Assembly (NCBI RefSeq): GCF_000511955.1
Contig: NZ_AZSU01000003.1
Coordinates: forward strand, 499,708 to 560,063
Direction: 5' to 3'
Length of the DNA: 60,356 nucleotides
Source: [Clostridium] ultunense DSM 10521
GTDB taxonomy: Bacteria; Bacillota; Clostridia; Tissierellales; Tepidimicrobiaceae
This document shows positions 7,917-19,300 of this stretch, piece by piece. The notes beneath the pieces were generated by a model. That model did not search any database. It had not been told where the DNA came from and was given only the letters and a program-made list of their open reading frames with translations. Position 1 is the stretch's first letter; each line of letters begins with the position of its first letter. A program made the position numbers and the translations under genes.

Positions 7917-9992
7917 CTATTTCAGATAATACTCATATGTTGACATACCTACAACCTTAAACCCTATCCAATCATGTCCTTCATTGTTAAGTTTTGAGAT
8001 AAAATCTTGCATAAATACCATTACTGACTTAGAAATAAACCTAATACCATCCTTATTACATATTTCTTGTATATCTGCCTCTGTATAAGATGTGGCTCTT
8101 GTAAATAGTTCCAGAATTTTTCTTTCCCTTTTTCCTAATGACTTATTATTATCTAGATACATCTCTATTCTTTCTTGTACCGTTAAACCTTCAATATTAA
8201 TGCTCTCTTCCTTTTCTCTAGCATTATCCTTAGTTGGATCATTACTATAATTAAGGATTTGCATCTCAAAGTTGTATAGTCGTTTTTCTTCTAATTTTCT
8301 AGATATATATTTTTCCAACCAAACATTTAAGTTGTAAAAATAATGTTCATTGTCATTGTAATTAATCTTTTTATTATAAATTAGGTAATACATTAAAAGA
8401 GATATGTTTCTATTATCTATATAGTCAATATTAGGGATTTGTATATAGTTTGCTATTATATCATCTATATCTAAATCAATATCTTCAATGATTTTATCTT
8501 CATACCTCATTTTGAAAGAATTAGAATAGTATTTGACCATATATTTCTTGAATATTTTCCAAACTGTATTAAAATTATCTGTATTTTCCTTGGCTCCAAC
8601 TTTCTTTAATATCAACCTTATGAAAAGGTCTAAATATGAATTCTTATAATGCTTAATCTCTTCCACTTGTGAATTATCTATTTGATTTTTTTCTAAGTAT
8701 AATAATTTATCCTTATCTAAATATATATCACCAGAATATTTTTCTATAAAGTTATAAAATAATATTTTAAACTCATCATTGCCATAAATCGCTTCTATTT
8801 TCCAAATATCTAGAATTTTATTTAAAATACAAACTAGATCTGAAGTCCATTTTCTTTTCAATCGTGATATTTCTAAATTTAAGTCACTTATTGATTTATT
8901 TTTACTTGTGTAATTGACGTTACTTTGATTAGATTCTATATCTTTTGTTTTATATTTATTTTTATATTTATTTTTATTTTTATTATCACTGCAAATACCA
9001 TTGTTATCACAATCTTCATGAGCCAGTTTATCTGCATATATATTGCCTTTTTCTAAATTTACTGACTGATGTAAGGTTAACTGAAAATTTACATTTAAAT
9101 ATTTTATTAATTTTTCATAGTTTTTCAGATGCTCTATCCCATATAAAGTAAAGACTATGTCCTTATTTAACCTAATATGAACACAATCTACATCAACTTC
9201 TGTATACATCTCTATCTTTTTATCTTTCAGAATATTAGTTATTTTAAAACCATCACAATAAAAAACTAAATTCTTATGATCTAATCCTAATACTCCAATT
9301 TCATACTTACCTTCATCATTATCTAAGTATTCCACATGACTAATGACTAGATTACTCGAGGTATGGTTTACTATATACCGATATAAATTTAATATATTTG
9401 ATTCGGTTTTCGCGGTTAATTTTTGTATTCTTTTATCATAGGTTGAAAGTAATTCAAGCATACTTTCATAATCTAATAAATATTTATTTAGTTTTTCTTT
9501 ATAAAGATACTCACCTAGAAATGTTAATTCCCCTATGCAATTATGAATATTTTCATTGTGAAAACTATTTCCATTTAATCCAGTGTACTCTGCTCTTTTT
9601 ACTATCAGATATTTATTAAGAACATCATCAACATTATTTAAATTCCTAAATGCATCACCATATAAATTAAAATTGTGAATATAATTATAATCCTTACTCT
9701 TCTTATAAATTATATTAGTTAACTTATTTACCTTCTTTACAGCATCCAGATTATTATTTTTAATCCTCTCCATTAAATATCTAATTCTCTGATTTAAGTA
9801 ATGAAAATCTGATTTTAGTTTTTGATTGTATTCATAATTTTCTAGTTTTACATCTTCCCATTTTCCCTTAATTACATCCCTTAATAAATATCTCCCTTTT
9901 TTAATAAAAATACATTCAGGTATATAGTTGTCCAACATTTCATCTATTAAAGCATTAATAATCGTTTCTTCATCTAAAACTTGTATATCCAT
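7917..9992 (-). CDS. Unrecognised BREX-embedded protein with PglZ-type C-terminal tail
   Basis: 691 residues between pglZ and brxD, co-directional, with gaps of 30 and 15 bases, so it is part of the operon. I do not recognise the first 600 residues: predicted mostly helical, K/N/Y-rich, no P-loop, methylase or nuclease motif visible, with a low-complexity Lys/Asn/Tyr linker around 340-355 that may separate two lobes (about 1-335 and 370-610). The last about 72 residues (R-x-I-L-E-L-F ... to the terminal T-Y-E-Y-Y-L-K) match the PglZ C-terminus; the final 44 differ at two positions. The nucleotide identity there implies recent duplication or gene conversion. Inference: the tail docks this protein onto whatever partner binds PglZ. 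It could be a type 6 accessory factor, a regulator, or a second effector. Confidence 0.75.
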   Translation of the reverse strand: MDIQVLDEETIINALIDEMLDNYIPECIFIKKGRYLLRDVIKGKWEDVKLENYEYNQKLKSDFHYLNQRIRYLMERIKNNNLDAVKKVNKLTNIIYKKSKDYNYIHNFNLYGDAFRNLNNVDDVLNKYLIVKRAEYTGLNGNSFHNENIHNCIGELTFLGEYLYKEKLNKYLLDYESMLELLSTYDKRIQKLTAKTESNILNLYRYIVNHTSSNLVISHVEYLDNDEGKYEIGVLGLDHKNLVFYCDGFKITNILKDKKIEMYTEVDVDCVHIRLNKDIVFTLYGIEHLKNYEKLIKYLNVNFQLTLHQSVNLEKGNIYADKLAHEDCDNNGICSDNKNKNKYKNKYKTKDIESNQSNVNYTSKNKSISDLNLEISRLKRKWTSDLVCILNKILDIWKIEAIYGNDEFKILFYNFIEKYSGDIYLDKDKLLYLEKNQIDNSQVEEIKHYKNSYLDLFIRLILKKVGAKENTDNFNTVWKIFKKYMVKYYSNSFKMRYEDKIIEDIDLDIDDIIANYIQIPNIDYIDNRNISLLMYYLIYNKKINYNDNEHYFYNLNVWLEKYISRKLEEKRLYNFEMQILNYSNDPTKDNAREKEESINIEGLTVQERIEMYLDNNKSLGKRERKILELFTRATSYTEADIQEICNKDGIRFISKSVMVFMQDFISKLNNEGHDWIGFKVVGMSTYEYYLK

Positions 9993-10022
9993 AGTTTCCC
10001 CCTGTATACAATTTTTTCATCT

Positions 10023-12665
10023 CTATTTCAGATAGTACTCATATGTTGACATACCAACAACCTTAAACCCTATCCAATCATATCCTTCATTATTAAGTTT
10101 TGAGATGAAATCTTGCATAAATGCCATTACTGACTTAGAAATAAACCTAATACCATCCTCATTACATATTTCTTGTATCTCAGAATCTGTATAAGAAGAT
10201 GCTCTTAAGAATAACTCTAGTATTCTTTTCTCTTTCTTACTTAAACTATTATTTTCAATATAGTTTTCTATTTGTTCTTTAACTGATTTAGGAATTTCCC
10301 TTGTCTTATTTTGGGCAAAATCCGTACTTAAGCCAACATCCTCTAAACTAATTTGTTCTACTACTTCAGGAGTATATTTTTTTATTACTTTTTCATCATT
10401 TTTCTCTATAACTATTACAGGTACTAGTAATTCTTGAAGCGATATTCCTCCATGGTGAAATTTAGTTCCTCCACTAACTGGAAACACATTTATTCCCCTT
10501 GGAAAATTAAAATATAAATCTCCATCATAATTTGAGGAGTAAGCACTCTTAGTTATATAGTTTCCCTCTACCTTTTTTCTTGAAATAGTATATCTTCGTT
10601 TCTTTACAACATTATCCATATCCTTTGAAATATCTACCTTCATCCATTCCTCTAGCCCAGAAGTTAATATGAAGCCATGATCAGCAACAACAACTATTTT
10701 TTCAATATCAATATCTATCAATTTCTTTATTGCACTTTGTATCTTATTGAGCAGTCCGGGAAAAATCTGTATGCTGCTATCTTCAATGTGACCAGCCTCA
10801 TCGATTTCATTTGAAAAAATTAGTATTCTATTTTTTTCTTCAAATTCATTCTTTAAACTATTTATTGGAATATCTACAATTTCACTTAAGTTTTTAACTA
10901 CTCCATCACCATCAGATATTTCCAAGAAAAATTTAACACGTTCCGATTTATTATTTAATGAATAATTAAGGTTTCCATCTGTTATTTTTATTAAATTATT
11001 CTCTTCATTTAAGATAAGTTTTGTATTACCGTTAGGTAACAAACTAGCCATTCCGAATTCCGTAACTGTTGGTATAGAAGAGATAATTGGTGTGATTGTT
11101 TTATATTTAATTTCATCAAGCATTGAGAATATTTCTTTTCCCATTTCATATCTTAAAGCATCTACTATTACTACTGCTGTCTTCTTATCAGAGTTTGATA
11201 CATATTTAGACCAAAAATCTAATTGTATATCTGTCTTAAATTCATAATCGTGTTTACTCTCAATAATATTTGATATCTCTTCATTTAAGGGTTTAAGATA
11301 TTGGTAATAATATCTCTTGTCCACAAAGTTTAGAAGTTGCGATATAAAATCATCAATCACAGTGTAATCTTCTTGAACTTTTCTATACAGTAGGTCTATC
11401 TTCCACCAATTATTCATTTCATAAAGAGAAATTATATTATCAAAGTTATTATCTATTGCTTTGAACTCTTCTTCAAATAGGTAAATCATGTTTATTAACT
11501 GAAATATATTATTAAGGATGTTCCATTTGTTAAATATCTTTGATTTAGAAAAATAGTATCTTCTTCTAATATCTACAAATACATTTAGATCTTTTAATTG
11601 GCTCCTTAGTGATTCTATATCTATACCATTTTCAATTTCGCTATACTGATAATTTCTTTGTTCTTCCTTTACATATAAACCGTTCAAATATCCTAATAAG
11701 TCTTCTTTTATTAAATGTGGGTCCTGAACCCCTTTAAATATCTGAATCTCTAATTTTTTATATAAAATTTCCTCTATACCATATAGATATTCAATAGCAA
11801 ATAACTCGTCTACTTCCATTTCATTAAGTACATTTATCATGTATTTTTCTGAAACCTTTTTAGAGTACTCAACAAACTTTTCTCTATAAATTTCATGATT
11901 AGCCCAAGTTTCAAGAAGTTGAACACAATTCATTATTTTATTAATATTTGATAATCTAATTCCAAAAGGTCTTATATCTTTATTTCTGCTTTTCTGTATC
12001 AACTCACTTTGAAACAAACTATCTACGATGTATTCAACAACTTTATCCTTTGACTCAAAATTAGATACATTAATACCATATTCTAAAGAGAGGAATTCAA
12101 AAAATTTATCTTTAATCCTTGCTTCTTCAAGTATAGATTCATACTTATCTGTTTCGCAAATATATTTAAGTATTGTGTATTCTTTACTAATATCAACATA
12201 CCCAAATCCATTAGTTAAGACAATATCATCAAGTGTTTCTTGATTAAGGCTTCTAATAACACTCTCAGGTATAATATCCCATAATCTTTTCAATATGTTT
12301 AGGCGTTCTTCCAGTGTTGATATGTCAAATTGACCAAAATCTATCCTGTAATTTCTTTCCAAGATATCTTTTACTGATGCAATATATGTGTCTCCAAAAT
12401 ATTCAAACTCAGTTAAAAAACCTTGCTTATTTTCTATATTAGAATATATTAGCCACTTTTTTGTAAGTTCACTATCAGCCAATAGTATTTTGTAGCGGAG
12501 TTCAATAAAACTGCCTTCATAGGCAATTTTATTGACTCCTTGTTCATCAAATAAATTAAACTCTTGTAAGAATTCATTCTGGTAATCATACCAAATAACA
12601 ATATTAGAGTTCTTAAATTTTTCCCTTATCTCTGCTTGGATCAATTTATAAAATGGTGGTTTCAT
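10023..12665 (-). CDS. pglZ: BREX phosphatase-like protein PglZ
   Basis: 880 residues. The PglZ (alkaline-phosphatase superfamily) domain is central: VVIVDALRYEMG near residue 500 carries the metal-binding Asp, and VVADHGFI near 660 the second metal site (DHG). The N-terminal 450 residues are the helical region usual in PglZ. After the phosphatase core comes T-R-E-I-P and a winged-helix-like tail shared almost exactly with the next gene. PglZ is the signature protein of all BREX types and acts with PglX in host methylation and phage exclusion; reported activity is metal-dependent phosphatase/nuclease-like, substrate uncertain. The start overlaps the pglX stop by one base (TAATG). Confidence 0.92.
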   Translation of the reverse strand: MKPPFYKLIQAEIREKFKNSNIVIWYDYQNEFLQEFNLFDEQGVNKIAYEGSFIELRYKILLADSELTKKWLIYSNIENKQGFLTEFEYFGDTYIASVKDILERNYRIDFGQFDISTLEERLNILKRLWDIIPESVIRSLNQETLDDIVLTNGFGYVDISKEYTILKYICETDKYESILEEARIKDKFFEFLSLEYGINVSNFESKDKVVEYIVDSLFQSELIQKSRNKDIRPFGIRLSNINKIMNCVQLLETWANHEIYREKFVEYSKKVSEKYMINVLNEMEVDELFAIEYLYGIEEILYKKLEIQIFKGVQDPHLIKEDLLGYLNGLYVKEEQRNYQYSEIENGIDIESLRSQLKDLNVFVDIRRRYYFSKSKIFNKWNILNNIFQLINMIYLFEEEFKAIDNNFDNIISLYEMNNWWKIDLLYRKVQEDYTVIDDFISQLLNFVDKRYYYQYLKPLNEEISNIIESKHDYEFKTDIQLDFWSKYVSNSDKKTAVVIVDALRYEMGKEIFSMLDEIKYKTITPIISSIPTVTEFGMASLLPNGNTKLILNEENNLIKITDGNLNYSLNNKSERVKFFLEISDGDGVVKNLSEIVDIPINSLKNEFEEKNRILIFSNEIDEAGHIEDSSIQIFPGLLNKIQSAIKKLIDIDIEKIVVVADHGFILTSGLEEWMKVDISKDMDNVVKKRRYTISRKKVEGNYITKSAYSSNYDGDLYFNFPRGINVFPVSGGTKFHHGGISLQELLVPVIVIEKNDEKVIKKYTPEVVEQISLEDVGLSTDFAQNKTREIPKSVKEQIENYIENNSLSKKEKRILELFLRASSYTDSEIQEICNEDGIRFISKSVMAFMQDFISKLNNEGYDWIGFKVVGMSTYEYYLK

Positions 12666-15600
12666 TACTTCCCTACCTCTTCATAGTACTTATCTCTTTC
12701 TCTCTTAGTTGCTACAGGGGCTGATAGTATAGGTTCTATAGGTATTATATTATACAATACCCCTTCATCTATATTAGGTTCATATGGCAATATCTCCATT
12801 ATCTTTTTATCCAAAATATTAAGATCTTCTAATTTTGCTTCTAAGTCACTACATTTATCTTTGAAATCTTTTTCTTTACTCTTATCACCGTTAGTCCTTG
12901 CCTCGATTAACTGATTAGTATAATACTTTAAGTCTTCTTCATATCTACTTATCATTTGATTCAGATAGATGCTCTTAACTTTATATAAGGTATCATTATC
13001 CAGTTTATGATAGTAAATAAAACAATTAAAGGTTTTTTTAGGGCTACATATGTGCCAATATATCGGGCGTTTCTTATATTTTGTGACATGACTGTTATAG
13101 AAGTCTTTTATTAAATAGTCTTCTAATGGCTTACCCAATATCTGTTCTATTTCATCAAATATAGAGTCCCCACATTCTTCACCATATAATTTTTGTATAC
13201 ATACATATATTTTTTCGATAATATCCTCTTCTAAATATATTGTAGATGATACTGGTAGGATACCATCATCTTTGATAACAGTTAAATTAGATTCCCAATT
13301 TCCTAATATACAACCAATCAAATACGAAAGAAGGTTCTCCACTTCACTTTGAAGTTCTTTCTTCTTGTAAATATTGTATTTTTTAATAATATCAACTACA
13401 TCGACTGGATTAATATCGAATTTTTCACCTAAAGTACTAAAAAAGTATCTTTCCTTAATATTGTTTTCCTTTATAAAATTGCATACTTCGTTTTCATTAT
13501 AATTATTACCATTATATAATCCTTCCGATTTCCCTACTTCATAGAAAATTTCTTCTTGTAATGTATTTTTTATTTCATATATATTGAAGATTTCAGTATC
13601 TATTTTCCCATCATTTACAAGAATTTGTGCTTTTTTATACATGGTATCAAAATAGTATTCAGTAAAAGATTCTATAATCGAATCCCTTTTATACTTCATT
13701 AGTGGTGGTGACTCAAAAAAATATTCTGTTTCATCATAAGAAGATATTTCTTTAGCCAACAATATATTTTCTTCTACTAATTCCTCTACTATGTTTTTAA
13801 TAATTTTGCTAGGTTCTTTCCAGGGTAGTCTTCTCAAATCTGTAGCCTGATAAGATACTGTAGGATTTAACAGATTCATAATATAGTTACAGAACTTTGA
13901 ATTTATATATCCTAAAGTGTAATTAATCATATCATCCTCTACAAATATGGCTGGTCCTTTCATATCGAAAATACAATTTTTAGGCATGAACCTTGCATTG
14001 AAGTTTTCTCCTGCATTTGCAGAATAGCAAATTCCTTTCTTATACCAATAATCCTCTTTTAATAGATTTGATGTTTTGTTATTTTTATAAAAATGTCTAG
14101 CCTCTTCAGACCAATCCACTATCAAATTCCAATTACCAAAATACCTCTTATATTCCCCACCTTTAGAGTATAATATCCATCTCTTTCCTAATCCAATAGT
14201 ATCTTTGCTTACTTCCCAAAAATATTTTAAATACTTTGAATTATTTGCCGTCTTATGCTGACTACCAGTCACATCTGCATAAGTTCCAAATGAACTTTTT
14301 TGAAACAATTCTAACATCTCTTCGTTCAGCATATATAAAAATGGTTGCTTATCTATTTTTGCAAATCTTTCTTGATTTACACTAAAGCAATAATTTTCAT
14401 CTTTTTTTCTTAATAATTCATTGAGTTTATTCTTTTTCTCTTGTGCAGATTTAAATAAGGTCAATCTGATATATTCACCAAAGTTTGATTTATTCATTTG
14501 TTTGTTTAGCACAAAACTAACTGTTCTAACTTTTTCTCCTTTAATTTCTTCAAAAGCATGAGGACCTAAGTGCAAAACTTTTTCTATAAAAGAATTATTC
14601 AATATAAATTCACGTAATTTATCAAACTCCGAAATGAACATAAAGGAATCCTGTGTTATCATACCCACTCTACCATTTTTATCTAGAAATTCTAAACATC
14701 TCAATATAAAAACTGAATATAAATCTGATGAATTAACAGAGTAAGATTTTGATAAATAATCCTTTAATTTATCATTCATGCTCCTTTTCCCCATATAAGG
14801 AGGATTTGTTACTACTACATCATATTGTTTCATAAATATATCTACTAACTTAACGGATTTTTGGGCTTCGCTTGCAAATAACTGCCTTGATATATCATTT
14901 GCTTTAATAGCCTCGCTATAAATAGCATCCAAACTACTCATTAGTTCTCTTTCTTCCTTAGTAAAATCTCTTTGAGACTTATAATCTGATAAGGAAGTAG
15001 ATTGTTCCTTCAGTAACGATTCTTGTCCTTTAGTTTGCTTTCTCTTAGTTCTTTTTGCCTTGCTTAATTCTTTCTTAGCAAGTCGATTCTTAAATTCCTC
15101 AAAAAGTGGAAACAACTTCTTTTCAGGTTGGATAAGACTTCCTTTAAGTCTAACATCTTCAAACTCCTCATAAATAATTTCTATCATTTTTAGTATAGTC
15201 TTATTACCTTTATGTTTTTCTTTTAGATCTTCTAATCTACTTCCATTTAATAGAATGGAATCAGCACATACTAAATTAACTGAAAGTTTATCCTTTGTAT
15301 TGGTGTCATAACCATTATCTTTTAAGATTGATTTGGTCTTTATAAATAATATTAAACCAGTTAACTGAACCGCTCTTAAGTCTATATCTATTCCGTATAT
15401 ATTATTTTCAAGTATTTTGTAAGGTATTTCTTCTTTTGAATATATACCTTCTTCTACATACATGTCATAAAACAAATCATAAGCCTTTACTAAAAAATGA
15501 CCACTTCCACAACAAGGATCTAAGAGTTTAACATCTTCTACTTTTTTATCTTCTCGTTTACCTTGTTTTATCTCATTCCATAATGAACCTAATGAATTAT

Positions 15601-16336
15601 CTACTATCCAATCAACAATCCAATCTGGAGTGAATAATTGTGTTGCAGCAGGTATATCTTCTACCTTTATCTTTTGCTTTTTATTATAAAGTCTGTCAAA
15701 TACATCTTCTTTTTCTTTTTCGTTAAAATATTGATAAATCCAACCTATAATTTCATCCTGTCCCCATGATTCCTCATCAATATTAGTGCATAGGAGTTCT
15801 ATTACTTTCAATAAACTTGTACTTGATGGAGTTACGAAGGAATATTCATCCTCCGTATTAAATAACATCTTTATCTCCTCACTGATTTCTTCAAACATTA
15901 TATTTAAGAGGTATCCTAATCCTCCATCCATTTCATACTTGCAAAATTCTCTTGCAACTTCATAGAATCTAGATCCAATAAATGATCTATTACCATGTTC
16001 TCCTCTAGGTACTAAAATTTCATCAATAAGGCCTCTGACCTCCATAACCCTAAGAGCCGCTAAGCGATTAAGGTAGGTGTATGATACCTCCTTTATATAT
16101 TCCATAACGGCTTTGTCTTTCTCAAATCCACCTTTTTCAAATTTCTCAATTGCCTTTTCTATATTCTTTCTATTATTTTCTTGTTCCTCAGTTAAGTTTC
16201 TTAAATCTCTTAAGTTAACCCAGACTTTATTTATATAGATACCATAATTTATTAAAACCTGTTCTATATCTTTTTCTAATATTTCTCTACACTCAAGAAT
16301 AGTAGATTTAATAGTTTTCTTCTGTTCTGCATTCAA
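12665..16336 (-). CDS. pglX: BREX adenine-specific DNA methyltransferase PglX (BrxX)
   Basis: 1223 residues, the size of full-length PglX. The SAM-binding motif DPCCGSGHF is at about 272 and the catalytic NPPY motif (VVTNPPYMGK) at about 508-517, the gamma-class N6-adenine arrangement. Long N- and C-terminal helical regions carry target recognition. In BREX, PglX marks host DNA at a non-palindromic site and is required for phage exclusion. The ATG follows a GGGGGG ribosome site 12 bases after brxC. No frameshift or internal repeat is evident, and the gene reads intact, so modification should be detectable in the host genome. Confidence 0.93.
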   Translation of the reverse strand: MNAEQKKTIKSTILECREILEKDIEQVLINYGIYINKVWVNLRDLRNLTEEQENNRKNIEKAIEKFEKGGFEKDKAVMEYIKEVSYTYLNRLAALRVMEVRGLIDEILVPRGEHGNRSFIGSRFYEVAREFCKYEMDGGLGYLLNIMFEEISEEIKMLFNTEDEYSFVTPSSTSLLKVIELLCTNIDEESWGQDEIIGWIYQYFNEKEKEDVFDRLYNKKQKIKVEDIPAATQLFTPDWIVDWIVDNSLGSLWNEIKQGKREDKKVEDVKLLDPCCGSGHFLVKAYDLFYDMYVEEGIYSKEEIPYKILENNIYGIDIDLRAVQLTGLILFIKTKSILKDNGYDTNTKDKLSVNLVCADSILLNGSRLEDLKEKHKGNKTILKMIEIIYEEFEDVRLKGSLIQPEKKLFPLFEEFKNRLAKKELSKAKRTKRKQTKGQESLLKEQSTSLSDYKSQRDFTKEERELMSSLDAIYSEAIKANDISRQLFASEAQKSVKLVDIFMKQYDVVVTNPPYMGKRSMNDKLKDYLSKSYSVNSSDLYSVFILRCLEFLDKNGRVGMITQDSFMFISEFDKLREFILNNSFIEKVLHLGPHAFEEIKGEKVRTVSFVLNKQMNKSNFGEYIRLTLFKSAQEKKNKLNELLRKKDENYCFSVNQERFAKIDKQPFLYMLNEEMLELFQKSSFGTYADVTGSQHKTANNSKYLKYFWEVSKDTIGLGKRWILYSKGGEYKRYFGNWNLIVDWSEEARHFYKNNKTSNLLKEDYWYKKGICYSANAGENFNARFMPKNCIFDMKGPAIFVEDDMINYTLGYINSKFCNYIMNLLNPTVSYQATDLRRLPWKEPSKIIKNIVEELVEENILLAKEISSYDETEYFFESPPLMKYKRDSIIESFTEYYFDTMYKKAQILVNDGKIDTEIFNIYEIKNTLQEEIFYEVGKSEGLYNGNNYNENEVCNFIKENNIKERYFFSTLGEKFDINPVDVVDIIKKYNIYKKKELQSEVENLLSYLIGCILGNWESNLTVIKDDGILPVSSTIYLEEDIIEKIYVCIQKLYGEECGDSIFDEIEQILGKPLEDYLIKDFYNSHVTKYKKRPIYWHICSPKKTFNCFIYYHKLDNDTLYKVKSIYLNQMISRYEEDLKYYTNQLIEARTNGDKSKEKDFKDKCSDLEAKLEDLNILDKKIMEILPYEPNIDEGVLYNIIPIEPILSAPVATKRERDKYYEEVGK

Positions 16337-16347
16337 TGAACTCCCCC

Positions 16348-19300
16348 CTATTCAATCATTATGCTATTTCCAGCACTAATCTCTTCCATCAATTGCTTCT
16401 CAATTTTTTTCAGATAGTCTTTCAGAGACTTTGGACTTTGAATAAGTACATTTTTAGGAAAATTATTTGTACTTAAATACTTAATTACTCGTTTTGGAAC
16501 TTCAACCTCATCCTTTTCTCTTTCTTCCTCAATTTGCTTGTTAAGATACTCATATAATTTATCCATGGCTTTTTCGTTATAAACATCTACTGCATCAATA
16601 ATAGTTTTCATATCCCTAATAAATGTTCTACAAGTAGGACATGGAATTTCTAATTTGGAAATATTATGAGAACATAATTTATCAGAGAATGTACTTAATA
16701 TATCTCCTTTTGCTATTTCGCTTTTAAGATTTAAGAAACTCTTATTCTTACTCATTTCTTCTATTTTCTCATTATAAACTTCATATAGAGTTTCATGAGT
16801 TTCTAAATATTCTTTTACATATGGATCATAGAGTTTATAAAAATCATCTCTAACAGTAGGCCATGAATCTATAAATGATTCACTTTTTAAATCCTTCATT
16901 ATTTGAGCATATATTTTTTCTTTAATTTCTATATCCTCATCATTACGGTCAAGTTCTATTATCCATACATTATTTAAGAAATACTTCATTTTCTTATATT
17001 CTTTTAAATTCCCATTATCTATAAAATTCTTTAATTTCTTATATTTTGATAAGAATATTCCATATTCTGAGGCTTTTTGAACAAAGTTGTTTATTGTTTC
17101 ACCTTGTGTCTTTGAGTTCAATATAGTTTTGAAAAACTCATCTAACTTGTCTATTGAATCTTTAAAGGCTAAATCGTTACTAGATATTACTTCTCTCATT
17201 GCTGAAATATCATTTCTATAATCAATTAATATATTTCTTGTATTGCTATATAACTCAACTAAGGTATCTTCAGAACTTCTGTTAAACATATTCATTAAAA
17301 TATCCTGACATTTTTGCCTTGTAGATGCGTCAACTACTACCGCTAACTTGAAGACTGCTTTTCTAAAATTAGGCTCATTTTCAAATATATCTCTTACTCC
17401 TGATTGATTATAATCAAGAAAATCTTTGCCTTCGTAGTTAAGTTCTATATTACCATTTTTAAATAGTAAAGCCGTAAAAAGTCGTACTGCTTCTGAGGCC
17501 CACCCATATGGTTCATTATCAAATACACTTAGTAAATCCTTACCAATACATTGTCCATATTTATTTTTTAAGGTTTTTATTTCATTTAAAACTTCTTTTA
17601 ATACTGCAGATTCGGCATTTACGTTAGTATCCTGTATTAGATTTAATCCACTTAAATCTATAGATAATTGATTTCCTTTAAAAACACTCTGAATATCTTC
17701 TTTTGTTATCTTAACCCCTACCGTATCAAATCTATGATAGACTTTTGGTATTGCTAGATTAGCAATATCTTCAAATATGGATTTTAAATCACCTTTATCT
17801 GGTGTAGGGAATTCCTTTCCTTGATATATATAGGTACCATCAATAAAAGACTTTTCAATCTTCTCTTTTATATCTTCATATAATTTTATATTCTTTTGTT
17901 CTTCTTTCCTTAAAAAGTAACTCTTATCTTCATCTGAACTCCATTTTCTTCTATATTCATCTATTATTTTATTGAAGATCAAATATTGCTGCATATCCTC
18001 ATCAATTGTGCTATCATACTTTGCATACCAATAAATATTTCTGCTATCTCCTATGCTTTTCATTAAATGCTGCTGTTTTCTTAATTCATCTAAAGATTGC
18101 ATCACACTATTTAAATTTAAACTTACTAGCCCTCTACTATTCCTTACCTCATCGTCAATGGTTAGTTGTATATCAAATGGTCTAATATTTTTATAATTTA
18201 TTCTTGTTATAGTGAATATTCCATCGATTACTTCTTTTACTTTTTTATTTATATCTCTAACTCCAATTTCATTTAATCTAGAAATGGCTTCTTGCCTAAA
18301 ACTCTGCTCCTCAGGCGCTATGAACTTATAATTTCCATGTGCATCTCTTTCTACATATCCATGTCTGTATAATATATCTAAGCCTGATTTAACCTCTTCT
18401 AAAATATCAATAAAATCTGCATCTACATTGTTTATTAGCAATTTTGCAATAGTATCTATATCCTTTTGTAATTTATCATCGTTGTCTAATAGATAAAGCA
18501 CTTTTAAAATCTTTACTAATAGTTCACCATTATTTGGGTCCAGTTGTTCTGCTTCTTTAATACTTATTTGGATTTGATCATCTATAAATTCTTTTGCTTG
18601 TTCAAAGAACATATCTAAAGTAACTAATTCACCAATATTCTTCTCTTTCACATTAACATTACTGTCAATAAGTATCCCTTGAGTTGCTTTAATCATACTT
18701 CTATTAGTTCCACCTAGTTTCTTGTTAACTCTTGAATTAGAGATAACATTATAGTAAATAGGCTGGATTAGTCTTATATGATAAGGAAGAAAAGGATAAG
18801 TATCTATAAAATCTTCCTTATTTAGTTTAGGCATATATTTTTTAAAATCTTTAAACTCTAAGATAGATGATAACTTTCCTTTATTACTTTCATATAATCT
18901 ATCTATATCTTTTACTACGTCTGACTTTTTCTTTAAAACTCTTTCATTTATAACCTTATCTAAGTTTTCTGGAGTCAAATGTATCCTTACTTCAAATCTA
19001 TCTATTACTTTATTTACCTCATCTTCAGTCTTTAAGTACTGCTCTGTTATTTGTTCTAATTTGTTTTGTGAAGATACTGCAAACCATAGTTTACCTTTAC
19101 CTTTTCTAGCAAAAGTACTTTCTATGGCTTGTAGATATCCAATTACCTCTGGATTTGCAGAAATGTATTGACCTATTTCATCTACGATTACAAATAATCT
19201 ATTATTTTGGCCATTCTGTTTGTCTAGTTCGTCAACATATTTACATAATTCATCTGCCAAAATAGACGCAGAAATACTTTTACTTCTCTTAAGGTCTTCT

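Noticed and set aside
8937-8990. AT-rich tandem-like TTTATTTTTATA repeats within the 691-aa gene
   Set aside because: They encode the Lys/Asn/Tyr linker; not a CRISPR or minisatellite, as units are irregular and short.
7917-9992. The 691-aa gene as a second, degenerate PglZ
   Set aside because: Only the tail is shared; the metal-binding DALR and DHG motifs of the PglZ phosphatase domain are absent and the body does not resemble it.
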